Positions 54,464 to 62,684 of a stretch of DNA of 64,000 nucleotides are shown here, piece after piece; within the stretch, counting starts at the first letter, position 1, and each line of letters starts with the position of its first letter. This DNA is from Corynebacterium resistens DSM 45100 (GTDB taxonomy: Bacteria; Actinomycetota; Actinomycetes; Mycobacteriales; Mycobacteriaceae): NCBI RefSeq assembly GCF_000177535.2, contig NC_015673.1:496001-560000 (forward strand), written 5' to 3'. The notes under the pieces were generated by a model. The model ran no database searches. It was not told the origin of the DNA and saw only the letters and a program-made list of their open reading frames with translations. The position numbers were made by a program, and so were the translations under genes.

Positions 54464-55921
54464 ATGACCACCAACATGAAGCCGGATCCGGACCGGCACG
54501 TGGCGTCGGATAAAGAAAACCCGACCAACACCGGAACTGAAACGGCTACCCAACCCGCCGGTGAGGAACATCCCACGCAGCAGAAGAAATCGAAGTGGTA
54601 CACCAACTTCGGTGCGCAAGTGATCGCCGGCTTGATTATTGGACTAATTCTGGGCTTTATTGCTCGGTCCATTGGCGCGGATACTCCCGATGCCGATGGC
54701 GAAGCACACAATTGGCTAGCAAGTTTGCTTGACGGAGTGGGCAGTGCCTACGTGCAGCTGCTTAAAGTGATGATCCCGCCGTTGGTTGTAACTGCGGTGA
54801 TTACTTCCGTGGCGAACCTTCGCAAGGTAGCCAATGCGGCGCGGCTCGCGGCCTCCACGTTGTGGTGGTTTGCGATTACCGCGTTCTTCTCGGTGATCAC
54901 AGGCATCATCGTGGCGCTGGTCATGCGCCCCGGAATTGGTACATCGATCAGCCCGGATTCCGCAAAGGAACCGTCCACGCACGGTAGCTGGCTGGGATTC
55001 ATTCAGTCCGTAGTGCCAAGCAACATCATGGGCTTGGGCGCGAAGGTAACTGAAAACGCTGCGGGCGCGACTGCCGTCTCCTTGAATTTCAACGTGTTGC
55101 AGCTACTAGTGATTTCTATCGCTATTGGTGTGGCTGCAGTGCAGACGGGTAAGAAAGCAGAGCCTTTCCTTGGCTTTATGGAATCCCTGCTGCACATCGT
55201 GCAGAAGGTTCTGTGGTGGATTATCCGTTTGGCACCTATCGGTACGGCTGCGCTTATCGGTACGGCCGTGGCGACCTACGGATGGGGTGCGCTGGGTGCG
55301 CTGGGTAAGTTCGTGCTCGCGATCTACGTTGGCTTGGCGATTGTGGCCTTCGTGATCTACCCCGCCGCGCTAGCCCTCAACGGAATTTCCCCGGTTGGGT
55401 TCTACCGCCGAGTATGGCCGGTGCTTTCCCTAGGCTTCGTGACCCGTTCCTCCATGGGTGTGATGCCAGTGACCGAGCAGATCACCGAGCGGAACATGGG
55501 TGTGGCCAGGGAATACGCTTCCTTTGCAATCCCCCTAGGCGCGACGACCAAGATGGACGGTTGCGCCGCTGTGTACCCTGCCATCGCTGCAATTTTCGTG
55601 GCGCAGTTCTACGGAATTGACTTGAACATGCAGCACTTTCTGCTGATCGTGCTGGTTTCCGTTCTGGGTTCGGCGGCCACCGCGGGCACTACCGGTGCCA
55701 CTGTGATGTTGACGTTGACCCTTTCCACCTTGGGGCTGCCCTTGGCTGGTGTGGGCTTGCTGCTGGCAATCGAACCAATTGTTGATATGGGCCGCACTGC
55801 GGTGAACGTGACCGGCCAGTCGCTATCGGCCCTGATTGTGGCCAAGCGAGCCGGGATTTGGGATCGCGAAGTATGGGATCGTGCTGATGAGCATGGCTAC
55901 GATCTCGTTGCAGGCAAGTAA
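54464..55921 (+). CDS. Dicarboxylate/amino acid:cation symporter (DAACS; cystine/TcyP-like candidate)
   Basis: 485 aa with a 45-residue charged cytoplasmic N-terminus. Elevator-type GltPh fold: eight TM helices plus hairpins. HP1 carries T-R-S-S-M-G-V-M-P, TM7 reads P-L-G-A-T-T-K-M-D-G-C-A with the Na-binding N/D-like motif replaced by T-T-K-M-D, and HP2 lies near A-G-T-T-G-A-T-V-M. The serine run of glutamate carriers is shortened, as in cystine carriers. McbR-like boxes upstream support import of a sulfur amino acid such as cystine; dicarboxylate uptake is the alternative. The GGCGTCGG motif occurs at 54502. Confidence 0.85.
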   Translation: MTTNMKPDPDRHVASDKENPTNTGTETATQPAGEEHPTQQKKSKWYTNFGAQVIAGLIIGLILGFIARSIGADTPDADGEAHNWLASLLDGVGSAYVQLLKVMIPPLVVTAVITSVANLRKVANAARLAASTLWWFAITAFFSVITGIIVALVMRPGIGTSISPDSAKEPSTHGSWLGFIQSVVPSNIMGLGAKVTENAAGATAVSLNFNVLQLLVISIAIGVAAVQTGKKAEPFLGFMESLLHIVQKVLWWIIRLAPIGTAALIGTAVATYGWGALGALGKFVLAIYVGLAIVAFVIYPAALALNGISPVGFYRRVWPVLSLGFVTRSSMGVMPVTEQITERNMGVAREYASFAIPLGATTKMDGCAAVYPAIAAIFVAQFYGIDLNMQHFLLIVLVSVLGSAATAGTTGATVMLTLTLSTLGLPLAGVGLLLAIEPIVDMGRTAVNVTGQSLSALIVAKRAGIWDREVWDRADEHGYDLVAGK

Positions 55922-55940
55922 TCAATGAATTGATGGTTGG

Positions 55941-56046
55941 TATGGTCGGCATTCACTGCACCAGCCGGGGCTGTCCCGAGGGCGGGCCATGGCACGACGT
56001 GTACGCGGTTACGTCCTATCTGACGGACGAAAGAAAACAGGTCCTC
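55941..56046 (+). pseudogene. Possible plasmid replication-protein fragment (plus strand)
   Basis: One frame reads R-G-R-A-M-A-R-R-V-R-G-Y-V-L-S-D-G-R-K-K before running into the IS6 end. M-A-R-R-V-R-G-Y-V recurs in the larger remnant near 58870 on the other strand. Too short to be sure. Confidence 0.35.
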
Positions 56047-56051
56047 GGCGG

Positions 56052-56894
56052 GGTGCTGTTGCAAAGTTGGGTGGAGAACCGCGAACACTCCTTTCTTCGT
56101 CGCCTGGCCAGCATTATGGCCCAGCCTGCTTAGATATTCTGGAAGACCCGGTTGACGATCACCGCGTCCGGGTTCGGTTGCCCGTAGGCAAACATCGTGT
56201 CTTGCCCTTTCCGCAATGAGTGCATCGCCTCCATCCCTTTCAACGTCCGATATGCAGATGTCCGGTTCTTAAACGCGCCTTTCGGCCCGAGGATCCGCTT
56301 CAGCCGACCATGGTCGCCTTCCAGGATGTTGTTGAGGTATTTCACCTGCCGGTGTTGCACTGTTGGCGGGCAGATTCCCTCTGACTTCAACTCGGCGATT
56401 GCCCTGGCTAGTGAGGGTGCTTTATCGGTGTTGATCACTCTGGGATACCCGGCTGACGCATTGGATCTGAGGGCCTTGGCCAGGAAACGCTTCGCTGCGG
56501 CCACGTTTCGCTTCGGAGAGAGGTAAAAGTCCAGGGTCTGCCCACCGGCGGTGATCGCCCGATAGAGGTAGCACTACCTGCCGCCGACCCGGATATAGGT
56601 CTCATCCACCCGCCAGGAACTGGCCTGCCAGTCGGGTACCTGCCGGTACCACCGTGTTTGCTTGTCCAGCTCAGGGGCGTATTTCTGGACCCAGCGGTAG
56701 ATCGTGGTGTGATCGACCGGCACGCCCCGCTCGGTCATCATTTCCTCGAGATCGCGGTAACTCACCCCGTAGCGGCAGTATCACCGCACTGCCCATAGAA
56801 TGATGTCACGAGGGAAATAACGACCGGAGAAGATACCCATGGCTGTGATTATTTCACGTCGCTCTTCCTACTGCCCCAACTTTGCAACAGCACC
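56052..56894 (-). mobile_element. IS6-family insertion sequence, copy 2 (inactive)
   Basis: 843 bp, about 97% identical by eye to 37755-38597 and in the same orientation. Terminal repeats GGTGCTGTTGCAAAGTTGGG and its complement. No 8-bp target duplication (CTCGGCGG versus TTGTCGTT). Confidence 0.92.
56130..56840 (-). pseudogene. IS6-family transposase with two nonsense codons
   Basis: Same gene as 37833-38543. A TGA replaces Trp in V-R-W-Y-C-R-Y near the N-terminus and a TAG replaces Trp in G-G-T-W-C-Y-L, leaving fragments at 56574-56765 and 56130-56504. The C-terminus differs in its last residues (V-F-Q-N-I versus V-F-E-T-A). Not functional; it could be mobilised in trans by copy 1. Confidence 0.92.
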
Positions 56895-56932
56895 TTGTCG
56901 TTTGTGTTAATTAATGGAAGAGCTGTGTTTAA

Positions 56933-57337
56933 TTATAAGTTCACAGAACACGCCTTCGATTGGCTTCCTAGGTTATCCAGGATTTCCTTAATTTCGGCGA
57001 GTGTTTTTGGTTCTAGTTCTTCCGGAACGTTACGCCAATCGATATTGACTCCGTTGGAGGTGTTAAATAATGCGGGAAAATCGCCCGCTATGTGGGTGAA
57101 ATATAAGCTGTCAGCCATCTCCTTTTCAGAGAATCTAGCGTGAGGTGTTTCGATCTTTTGGCTGGTTTTGTATCCCCATAGGGAGGATCTCTGCGAATTT
57201 TTTGACTGAAAAACAGATCGGATATAACCATCAGAGATCCAGGAAACTACAACGGTAATCGTATATCCTTCGTATTCTTCCGGGAAAATATTAAAATCTG
57301 CATATATTTCCTCGTTGAAACGTTGTAGGTTAAACAT
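56933..57337 (-). CDS. Small acidic protein downstream of LGFP-repeat gene (putative immunity protein)
   Basis: 134 aa, unrecognised, soluble, no signal peptide. Aromatic N-terminal half (Y-A-D-F-N-I-F-P-E-E-Y-E-G-Y-T-I-T-V-V-V-S-W) and an acidic C-terminal helix (L-E-P-K-T-L-A-E-I-K-E-I-L-D-N-L). It starts 15 bp after the stop of the LGFP-repeat gene with no Shine-Dalgarno. The base composition is clearly more AT-rich than the core genes. Position directly behind a gene with a variable C-terminal domain is what immunity genes of polymorphic toxins show; function is inferred from that alone. Confidence 0.62.
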   Translation of the reverse strand: MFNLQRFNEEIYADFNIFPEEYEGYTITVVVSWISDGYIRSVFQSKNSQRSSLWGYKTSQKIETPHARFSEKEMADSLYFTHIAGDFPALFNTSNGVNIDWRNVPEELEPKTLAEIKEILDNLGSQSKACSVNL

Positions 57338-57352
57338 GGGGGAAACTCATTT

Positions 57353-58516
57353 CTAAGGGAAAACGGGTAGTTCGGTACTAAACCAATCTGGAACGGTTAC
57401 GCCTGTTAAGGTTGGCTCTCCAGTTCCTTTGAGTGGGTAAAAGGTGATTGTTCCGAGTGGCTTGCCGGAGTCTACAACTGGAGTTTTATCGTATACTAAC
57501 CTTCCTGTGAACCATTCTCCTGTTGGCTCGCAGGTCACGGGAGTTTCGCAATGAACTCGGTAAACAGGGGATTCGTAGATAGGGCGTCCATCTTCATACC
57601 TAGCTGGGCAGGAGTGTTTAATGAAATATGCTAAAGAATAAAGACTTCTCACATTATGCTTGTGATAAATTTTATCCCATCCGAAGCCGGTTTTATTATC
57701 CCAATATCCACGTCGGAGGACTACTTCATTCCCGCAAGCATCAGACGTTTCTAGCATGATGCGATTAGTATAGTCATTTCCTTCAATTGCGTTGGATTCC
57801 CTGCTTAACGGATTTGGAATGATGGATTCATTGGTGTTGATGTTTAGCCCGTCGCCGCCATGGGGATTGTATGAATCTGCTAGTCCGTTAGCGACCAGTC
57901 CATATAGTGGACCTTTAGTGAATGTTTGCTTGTACCAACCGTCTTTTTGTTTAACTGGATCCCCAGTTGGGTAGCCCCAAAATCCTTTTTCGAAGTCGGA
58001 ATATCCCCATTGGAAAAGGATGTCTCCTGCAACTTGATGTGCTCCGTGTTGTGGGTGCCAGTACATCATGCCGCCGGTGAATCTATTGAACCGGCCGATA
58101 CCGTCCGGGGTTCCTGTTTCATCCCCGATGGGGTAGCCCAATGGGCCTTTTTCTGCCCCGGTTTGGACCCATTTGTCGTAGATTGCTCCATGGATTGTGG
58201 CTAATCCTGCCAATGATCCGTAAATGTGGCCGCGTTGAAAGGACTGTTTGCGTCCAATGCCGTCGGAGAGGCCGAATTCGTCAGTGGTGGGGTATCCCAG
58301 TGGACCGCGTTCCCATCCTGTGCGTGCCCAGGCAACAGAAAAATGCGTGGTAATCGGATGAGCGCCGGTTTGGGGGTGCCAGTAGATGAACCCGTTGACG
58401 AACTCATTGCGACGTCCGACACCATCAGGAACGCCGAGTTCATTGGACTTCGGCCAAGTGAGGAAACTCTTTGGCCCACCGAGGGAATCGTACTTTTCCC
58501 GGATCTTTCCGCACAC
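57353..58516 (-). CDS. LGFP-repeat protein with C-terminal toxin-like domain (5' end lost or misplaced)
   Basis: 387 aa from a GTG at 58516; the matching frame extends upstream to about 58628 (A-V-D-N-C-R-T-Y-W-P-S-P-F-K-V-C-G) without any start codon or signal peptide. The N-terminal ~230 residues hold about five LGFP-type repeats (G-P-L-G-Y-P-T-T-D-E-F, G-P-L-G-Y-P-I-G-D-E-T, G-F-W-G-Y-P-T-G-D), which anchor proteins to mycolate-arabinogalactan walls. The last ~150 residues differ: L-R-R-G-Y-W-D-N-K-T-G-F-G-W-D-K-I-Y-H-K-H-N-V and several Cys. The G-x-G-W-x-K-I-x-x-K-H pattern resembles putative RNase-type toxin tails of secreted actinobacterial proteins (my recollection). It is followed by a small acidic gene. 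Confidence 0.72.
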   Translation of the reverse strand: MCGKIREKYDSLGGPKSFLTWPKSNELGVPDGVGRRNEFVNGFIYWHPQTGAHPITTHFSVAWARTGWERGPLGYPTTDEFGLSDGIGRKQSFQRGHIYGSLAGLATIHGAIYDKWVQTGAEKGPLGYPIGDETGTPDGIGRFNRFTGGMMYWHPQHGAHQVAGDILFQWGYSDFEKGFWGYPTGDPVKQKDGWYKQTFTKGPLYGLVANGLADSYNPHGGDGLNINTNESIIPNPLSRESNAIEGNDYTNRIMLETSDACGNEVVLRRGYWDNKTGFGWDKIYHKHNVRSLYSLAYFIKHSCPARYEDGRPIYESPVYRVHCETPVTCEPTGEWFTGRLVYDKTPVVDSGKPLGTITFYPLKGTGEPTLTGVTVPDWFSTELPVFP

Positions 58517-58589
58517 TTTAAAAGGGCTAGGCCAATACGTCCGACAGTTATCAACGGCGGCAAACGTCTGTACTCCAGATCGTGTCTGC

Positions 58590-58990
58590 GTGGCTTGTTC
58601 TTTAGCTTCCTGGACGCAAGAATCTGGGCGCGAGTACTATTGCCCGATGCCTTTTTCCTACGGTTAGCTGCGCTCAGTTTTTCTCACTGGGCCTGCGCGT
58701 ATTTACCGTCAGGGTCTGTTTTCCAGCGTTGTGCGGCTTTCTGGCCGCCTCTGCGGCCTATAGTGGCTAGAGGCTTTGCGTTCGCTGCTGGTGGCTTTTC
58801 CTGGAGCGCTAGAACCGCTGTAGGTCTCGCTTTTGGACTGGGTGACGTACCCGCGCACTCGCCTTGCCATGGTTTGGCGGTCGCGCAAGGGCGGCATCTC
58901 GCTGTCACGGCCAGCCCTGCCGTGTATCTGAGCGACGTTGTAAGCGTACCCCAGCAGACCATCCTGCATACTTCTAAAGTTAGTGAGATT
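58590..58990 (-). pseudogene. Plasmid replication (Rep) protein, C-terminal remnant
   Basis: Decayed frame on the minus strand. From about 58969: D-G-L-L-G-Y-A-Y-N-V-A-Q-I-H-G-R-A-G-R-D-S-E-M-P, then Q-T-M-A-R-R-V-R-G-Y-V-T-Q-S-K-S. A frameshift follows to K-P-L-A-T-I-G-R-R-G-G-Q-K-A-A-Q-R-W-K, a TGA, then E-K-L-S-A-A-N-R-R-K-K-A-S-G-N-S-T-R-A-Q-I-L, another shift and V-Q-E-A-K-E-Q-A-T-Q-T-R. The basic helix-turn-helix-like tail matches theta-type Rep proteins of corynebacterial plasmids as I remember them. Its end runs into the LGFP-repeat frame, so a recombination joined the two. Confidence 0.55.
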
Positions 58991-59088
58991 GACGCTCAGA
59001 TTGGTTCGAAGTACAGTTTCGCACTATGAAGATCCGTTCCTAATTCGACGCTCCCTTATTTATCGTTGACTCGAAGGCGGAACTCGGC

Positions 59089-60594
59089 ATGCCCATTTCT
59101 TTTTCCCATCTCTCTTTTACCTGGCCAGACGGCACTCCCTGTTTTTCGGATTTAAGCGCCACATTCAGTGCTCCTTTCACCGGCCTTGTCGGCGCTAATG
59201 GCTCAGGAAAATCGACCCTCGCTAAGGTGTTGGCTGGCATCTACCAACCCACTTCTGGCTCCGTGACAGCCCCTAAATGCGGCTACCTTGACCAAGATTT
59301 GGGGCTCAAAGTAACCGACACCATCGCAGACGTATTTAAGGCCCGCGAGATCTTAAATGCTCTAGCGGAGATCGAAGCGGGCAATTACTCCGAGGAACTC
59401 GCGGACATCGTTGCTGACAACTGGAATCTAAAGGAAAGGATCCAGGCCGCCCTTAGCGCGTCGGAGTTAAACTTTGCCCTTGCTCGCAGCGTCGGCAGTT
59501 TATCGGGAGGGGAGGCCGTCGCTGTGGCGCTGACGGCACTGTTTTTCTCCCAACCAGAGATGATCATTCTTGATGAGCCCACAAACAATCTCGACGCCGC
59601 TGCCAGAGAGCGCCTCCTGCAGATGATTGACGATTCCCCGGCACCCATGGTGGTCATCTCCCATGATCGGGAGCTGCTCAACCACGCTGACGAGATAGCT
59701 GAGCTCTATCATGGCTCGTTACGTATGTTTAGCGGAAACTTTGAGCACTACCACCAAACCATCGATCACGAACAAGAAACCGTGCGGGCGGAAGTAAGTG
59801 AGGCCAAAGCCTCCTATCGCAAGGAAATTCGCCAACGTGCCGAGATGCAGACACGGCTCGCTCGTAACGCCCGCCGAGGTAAAGAGTTCGCTACCTCCAA
59901 ACGCAAGCCTGGCATGGCCATGGGAAATGATAAGAACCGATCCCAGGTCTCGTCAGCCAAGCGTGCCCGTGATGCCGCAGCTTCGGTGTCACAAGCTCGG
60001 GAAGGCTATGACTTGGCACAACTTAGGCTGCGGGACGACACTCACGTTCACATCGAGCTTCCCGATACCAGCCTTCCCAATGCCACGCGGGTTCTGGGCA
60101 GCGAGCTGTTGACAATCGTCGGCCCCGAACGCGTCCGACTCGCCGGTGCTAATGGCTCGGGAAAAACTACGTTTCTCAACCGGATTGCCAGCGGCAACGT
60201 CGACTATGCGCTGCCCCACGGCTACCTACGTCAACGCATCACATTGCCGGCGGGCAAGAGCGTGTGGGAGCTGGTCACGGAAAGCAATCCGCAGGCTGAC
60301 CCGCAGTTTATCCGCGACAAGCTGGCGCAACTGTTGTTCCAGGATGACAGTGTCTACGCCCCGGTGGGGCAGCTTTCCGGAGGCGAGCGGTTCCGTGCCG
60401 AGTGCGCACGCGTGCTGCTTGCTTCTCCCGCCCCGCAGTTCTTGCTACTTGATGAGCCGACTAATAACTTGGATATCCCCACCGTGGACTGGCTCGTCGA
60501 CGTTCTCTCCGCTTACCGCGGAGCGTTAGTCGTCGTCAGTCACGATGAATACTTCTGTTCGCGCCTTTCGCTGGATCGCACCATCGAGCTTTAA
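59089..60594 (+). CDS. ABC-F family ATPase
   Basis: 501 aa with two ABC ATPase domains and no membrane segment. Domain 1: Walker [10 protein letters not shown], signature L-S-G-G-E-A, Walker [11 protein letters not shown]. Domain 2: [26 protein letters not shown]. Between them is a basic linker (about 245-310; [16 protein letters not shown]), the P-site tRNA interaction motif of the family. ABC-F proteins act on ribosomes; some protect against antibiotics (ARE type), others are housekeeping. It is short for the housekeeping EttA type. Location beside plasmid and IS debris makes a resistance role worth testing. Confidence 0.92.
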   Translation: MPISFSHLSFTWPDGTPCFSDLSATFSAPFTGLVGANGSGKSTLAKVLAGIYQPTSGSVTAPKCGYLDQDLGLKVTDTIADVFKAREILNALAEIEAGNYSEELADIVADNWNLKERIQAALSASELNFALARSVGSLSGGEAVAVALTALFFSQPEMIILDEPTNNLDAAARERLLQMIDDSPAPMVVISHDRELLNHADEIAELYHGSLRMFSGNFEHYHQTIDHEQETVRAEVSEAKASYRKEIRQRAEMQTRLARNARRGKEFATSKRKPGMAMGNDKNRSQVSSAKRARDAAASVSQAREGYDLAQLRLRDDTHVHIELPDTSLPNATRVLGSELLTIVGPERVRLAGANGSGKTTFLNRIASGNVDYALPHGYLRQRITLPAGKSVWELVTESNPQADPQFIRDKLAQLLFQDDSVYAPVGQLSGGERFRAECARVLLASPAPQFLLLDEPTNNLDIPTVDWLVDVLSAYRGALVVVSHDEYFCSRLSLDRTIEL

Positions 60595-60855
60595 ACGCAC
60601 CTTGCAATGGGCCGGTCGGCACACGAAAGCGGGCGCGTGATCGACACCTCAAAAATGTGTTCAGGCAGCGCCTCTTTGAACCGAACCATGACGACGTCGT
60701 GATTCCCCGCATCGTGTCCCCTTTTAAACACGCGCTGTCACTTGAGTCGTATTATTTTTCTACCGTCTTGAGCAGTCCTCTTCGAAAATAGGGCTAAGTG
60801 CATAGCCTGCTGTACCTAATACGACGTACATTTCCCCGCCAACTCGCGACCGCAT

Positions 60856-60911
60856 GACCATGACACGATGACCATGGCACGACGGTTATGACACGATGGC
60901 TATGGTCCGAA
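60856..60911. repeat. Four 14-bp degenerate tandem repeats
   Basis: Units GACCATGACACGAT, GACCATGGCACGAC, GGTTATGACACGAT and GGCTATGGTCCGAA, end to end, just upstream of a long perfect inverted repeat. Could be slippage-derived or a protein-binding array. Confidence 0.75.
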
Positions 60912-60921
60912 CACTGGTTAT

Positions 60922-60972
60922 AAATGAACGGAGCGGGGTCACATGAAGCATGTGACCCCGCTCCGTTCATTT
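60922..60972. terminator. 24-bp perfect inverted repeat (bidirectional terminator)
   Basis: Arms 60922-60945 and 60949-60972 are exact complements around the 3-nt loop AAG; the core is GGAGCGGGGTCACATG. ATTT/AAAT ends give short T-runs on both strands. It lies about 90 bp past the stop of the minus-strand membrane protein. It is far longer than the other terminators in the window. Confidence 0.75.
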
Positions 60973-61062
60973 GGAGCAAATATGGGTTTTGCTCTCTCAG
61001 TAGAAGCAGCGCCTAGGCGGTGCCGAGACTGCGATGCCTAGTAGACATCGCGACTACGGCGC

Positions 61063-62232
61063 CTAGTCGTCCAGACCAAGGCCCTTCAGGATCTTGGGAA
61101 CAGATCCCTCACGTGGGTACTGGATCTCCATGACGTAGCCCTTGGAAGGGTTGATCATGATGATGCCCTTGCCGAGGCCCTCCTTGAGGTAGCCGACGTA
61201 TGCCTGGCTATCGTCCTTGATCTCCTTGAAGTTCTTGGACTTCGCTTCCTTCAGCTTGTTCTTGGCGTACGCGTTGCTCGTCAGGTAGGTCACGCTGGTG
61301 TAAGGGCTTGGGGAATCGCTGCCCATGTGGCATCGCGTGCCCTCCGCGGAGCCATCGTCAACCTTGTCGCCACCCTTGTAGTGGTAGATGTTGAATGTTC
61401 CGTTACGGCAGCTCTTCACCATTCCAGAGGTATCCGCGGCCAAGCCGGTGCGGTACTTCTCGGGGAGGGTATCGTCGCCACCCCACTTCTTGGCATCGCC
61501 AGAGGCAACGGAGCCCTTGGAGTCTTTGTCCTCGTCCTCACTGCTGCTGGAGCTGGAATCGCTGGAGGATTCGGACTCGCTCGTTTCGCTGGAATCGCTA
61601 GTCTCGCTGGTTTCGCTCGTGGCGCCATCGGAAGCCGAGGACTCCTGAGAAGAGCTAGTCGCAGCCGTGTTTTCCGATTCCTCGTCATCCTTCTTGACGA
61701 ACAGGAAGTAAGCACCGATCGCGAGAGCGACGGCCAAGACTAGACCCAGGATGACAGGGAGTGCCTTTCCGCTACCACCGCCGTTGGAGCCGTTCTGGCT
61801 GGAAGGAACTTGGTTGTTGCCATTGCCACCCATGCCACCGCCGGCGGTGTAAGGGTTCTGGCCACCGTTGCCCGGCTGGTTACCACCGAAAGCATTGCGG
61901 GGCTGGTTGCCGGAAAAGCCTTGATTGCCTGGCTGGTTACCGCCGAAGGCGTTGTGTGGCTGGTTGCCGGAGAAACCGGAGTTGTTCGGTGCACCGAAGC
62001 CGCCCTGGCCCTGGTTGCTCTGCGAGCTGAAACCATTCTGGCCTGGATTGGACTGGCTGAATGGGCGCGAACCACCGGGGGTGTTGTTCTGTCCCGCATT
62101 GCCTGGCGCGTTGTTGCCTTGGGCGCCGAAAACTCGGGTTTCGTCGTTGTTTAGGTTGCCGCCGTTGGGGGTGTTCCCGGCTGGATTGTTCGAGCCATTC
62201 GGGTTGCCCCCGTAAGGATTCTGATTACTCAT
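61063..62232 (-). CDS. Gly/Asn/Gln-rich single-TM protein with extracytoplasmic domain
   Basis: 389 aa. Residues 1-150 are low-complexity repeats (N-P-G-Q-N-G-F, F-G-G-N-Q-P-G-N, F-S-G-N-Q-P). One TM helix (L-P-V-I-L-G-L-V-L-A-V-A-L-A-I-G-A-Y-F, about 160-180) is followed by a Ser/Glu/Asp-rich stalk (about 185-245). A C-terminal folded domain of ~130 residues has two Cys (K-S-C-R-N-G-T and T-R-C-H-M-G-S). The order cytoplasmic N/Q/G-rich region, TM, external domain is the same as the C-terminal half of the Hsp70 protein at 10673-12871. Well-placed AGGGA before the ATG. Function unknown; envelope-associated by topology. Confidence 0.82.
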   Translation of the reverse strand: MSNQNPYGGNPNGSNNPAGNTPNGGNLNNDETRVFGAQGNNAPGNAGQNNTPGGSRPFSQSNPGQNGFSSQSNQGQGGFGAPNNSGFSGNQPHNAFGGNQPGNQGFSGNQPRNAFGGNQPGNGGQNPYTAGGGMGGNGNNQVPSSQNGSNGGGSGKALPVILGLVLAVALAIGAYFLFVKKDDEESENTAATSSSQESSASDGATSETSETSDSSETSESESSSDSSSSSSEDEDKDSKGSVASGDAKKWGGDDTLPEKYRTGLAADTSGMVKSCRNGTFNIYHYKGGDKVDDGSAEGTRCHMGSDSPSPYTSVTYLTSNAYAKNKLKEAKSKNFKEIKDDSQAYVGYLKEGLGKGIIMINPSKGYVMEIQYPREGSVPKILKGLGLDD

Positions 62233-62684
62233 GTGGTCATTCCCTATTCACGTCGTGTATTGGCGTTGGACTGCCATTGAATGCGTCGCATTGTCGAAAT
62301 GTTCCCGTGGGGGCGAGAAGATTTTGACAACCACCGATCCGGGGATCCTCCCGTGCGACCATGGCATGGGATGAATCCAAACCGGTTTAGCCTTTCCGAT
62401 CATATTGGGACTAACGCAACTTTGCTGGCGGAGTTGATGGATTTTACCTTCCGTTAACCTTTTTTGGGGGTAAGGGAGCGTTTTAAGATTGCCCGTTTGT
62501 GCACGTGAAGGATTGATTGGAGGGGAGGTTTGTGGCGTCAGATATTGAAACAAAAATGGGGGTGAATGCCCCGTTGCGTTAGGGGTGCAATCTGGCTTCA
62601 AAGGGCGCAAGAATAGACCGAAGAGGAAAAAGTGGACAGCTTGGTCTATTGTGTAGTGAACCGCTCTGTCTACTAAGGAGGATC
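62233..62684. other. Divergent intergenic region upstream of metB
   Basis: 452 bp. The last 70 bp hold the McbR-like operators and the metB RBS AAGGAGG. The first 380 bp must carry the promoter of the membrane-protein gene. No further gene seen. Confidence 0.5.
62614..62672. promoter_or_regulatory. McbR-like operators upstream of metB
   Basis: TGGACAGCTTGGTCTA (62633-62648) matches TAGAC-N6-GTCTA with one mismatch. TAGACCGAAGAGG (62614) supplies another left half and TGAACCGCTCTGTCTA (62657-62672) another right half. In C. glutamicum metB is repressed by McbR at such sites, so control by sulfur/methionine status is likely. Confidence 0.7.

Larger units (their letters stand above)
60595..61062. 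other. Non-coding region with repeats between ABC-F and membrane-protein genes
   Basis: 468 bp between convergent genes. Holds four 14-bp tandem repeats and a 24-bp perfect inverted repeat (listed separately). The rest has no gene I can defend. Confidence 0.6.

Noticed and set aside
53269..54711. 480-aa minus-strand frame across the HNH nuclease gene
   Set aside because: Spans an intergenic region and antisense of two real genes; no motif or RBS.
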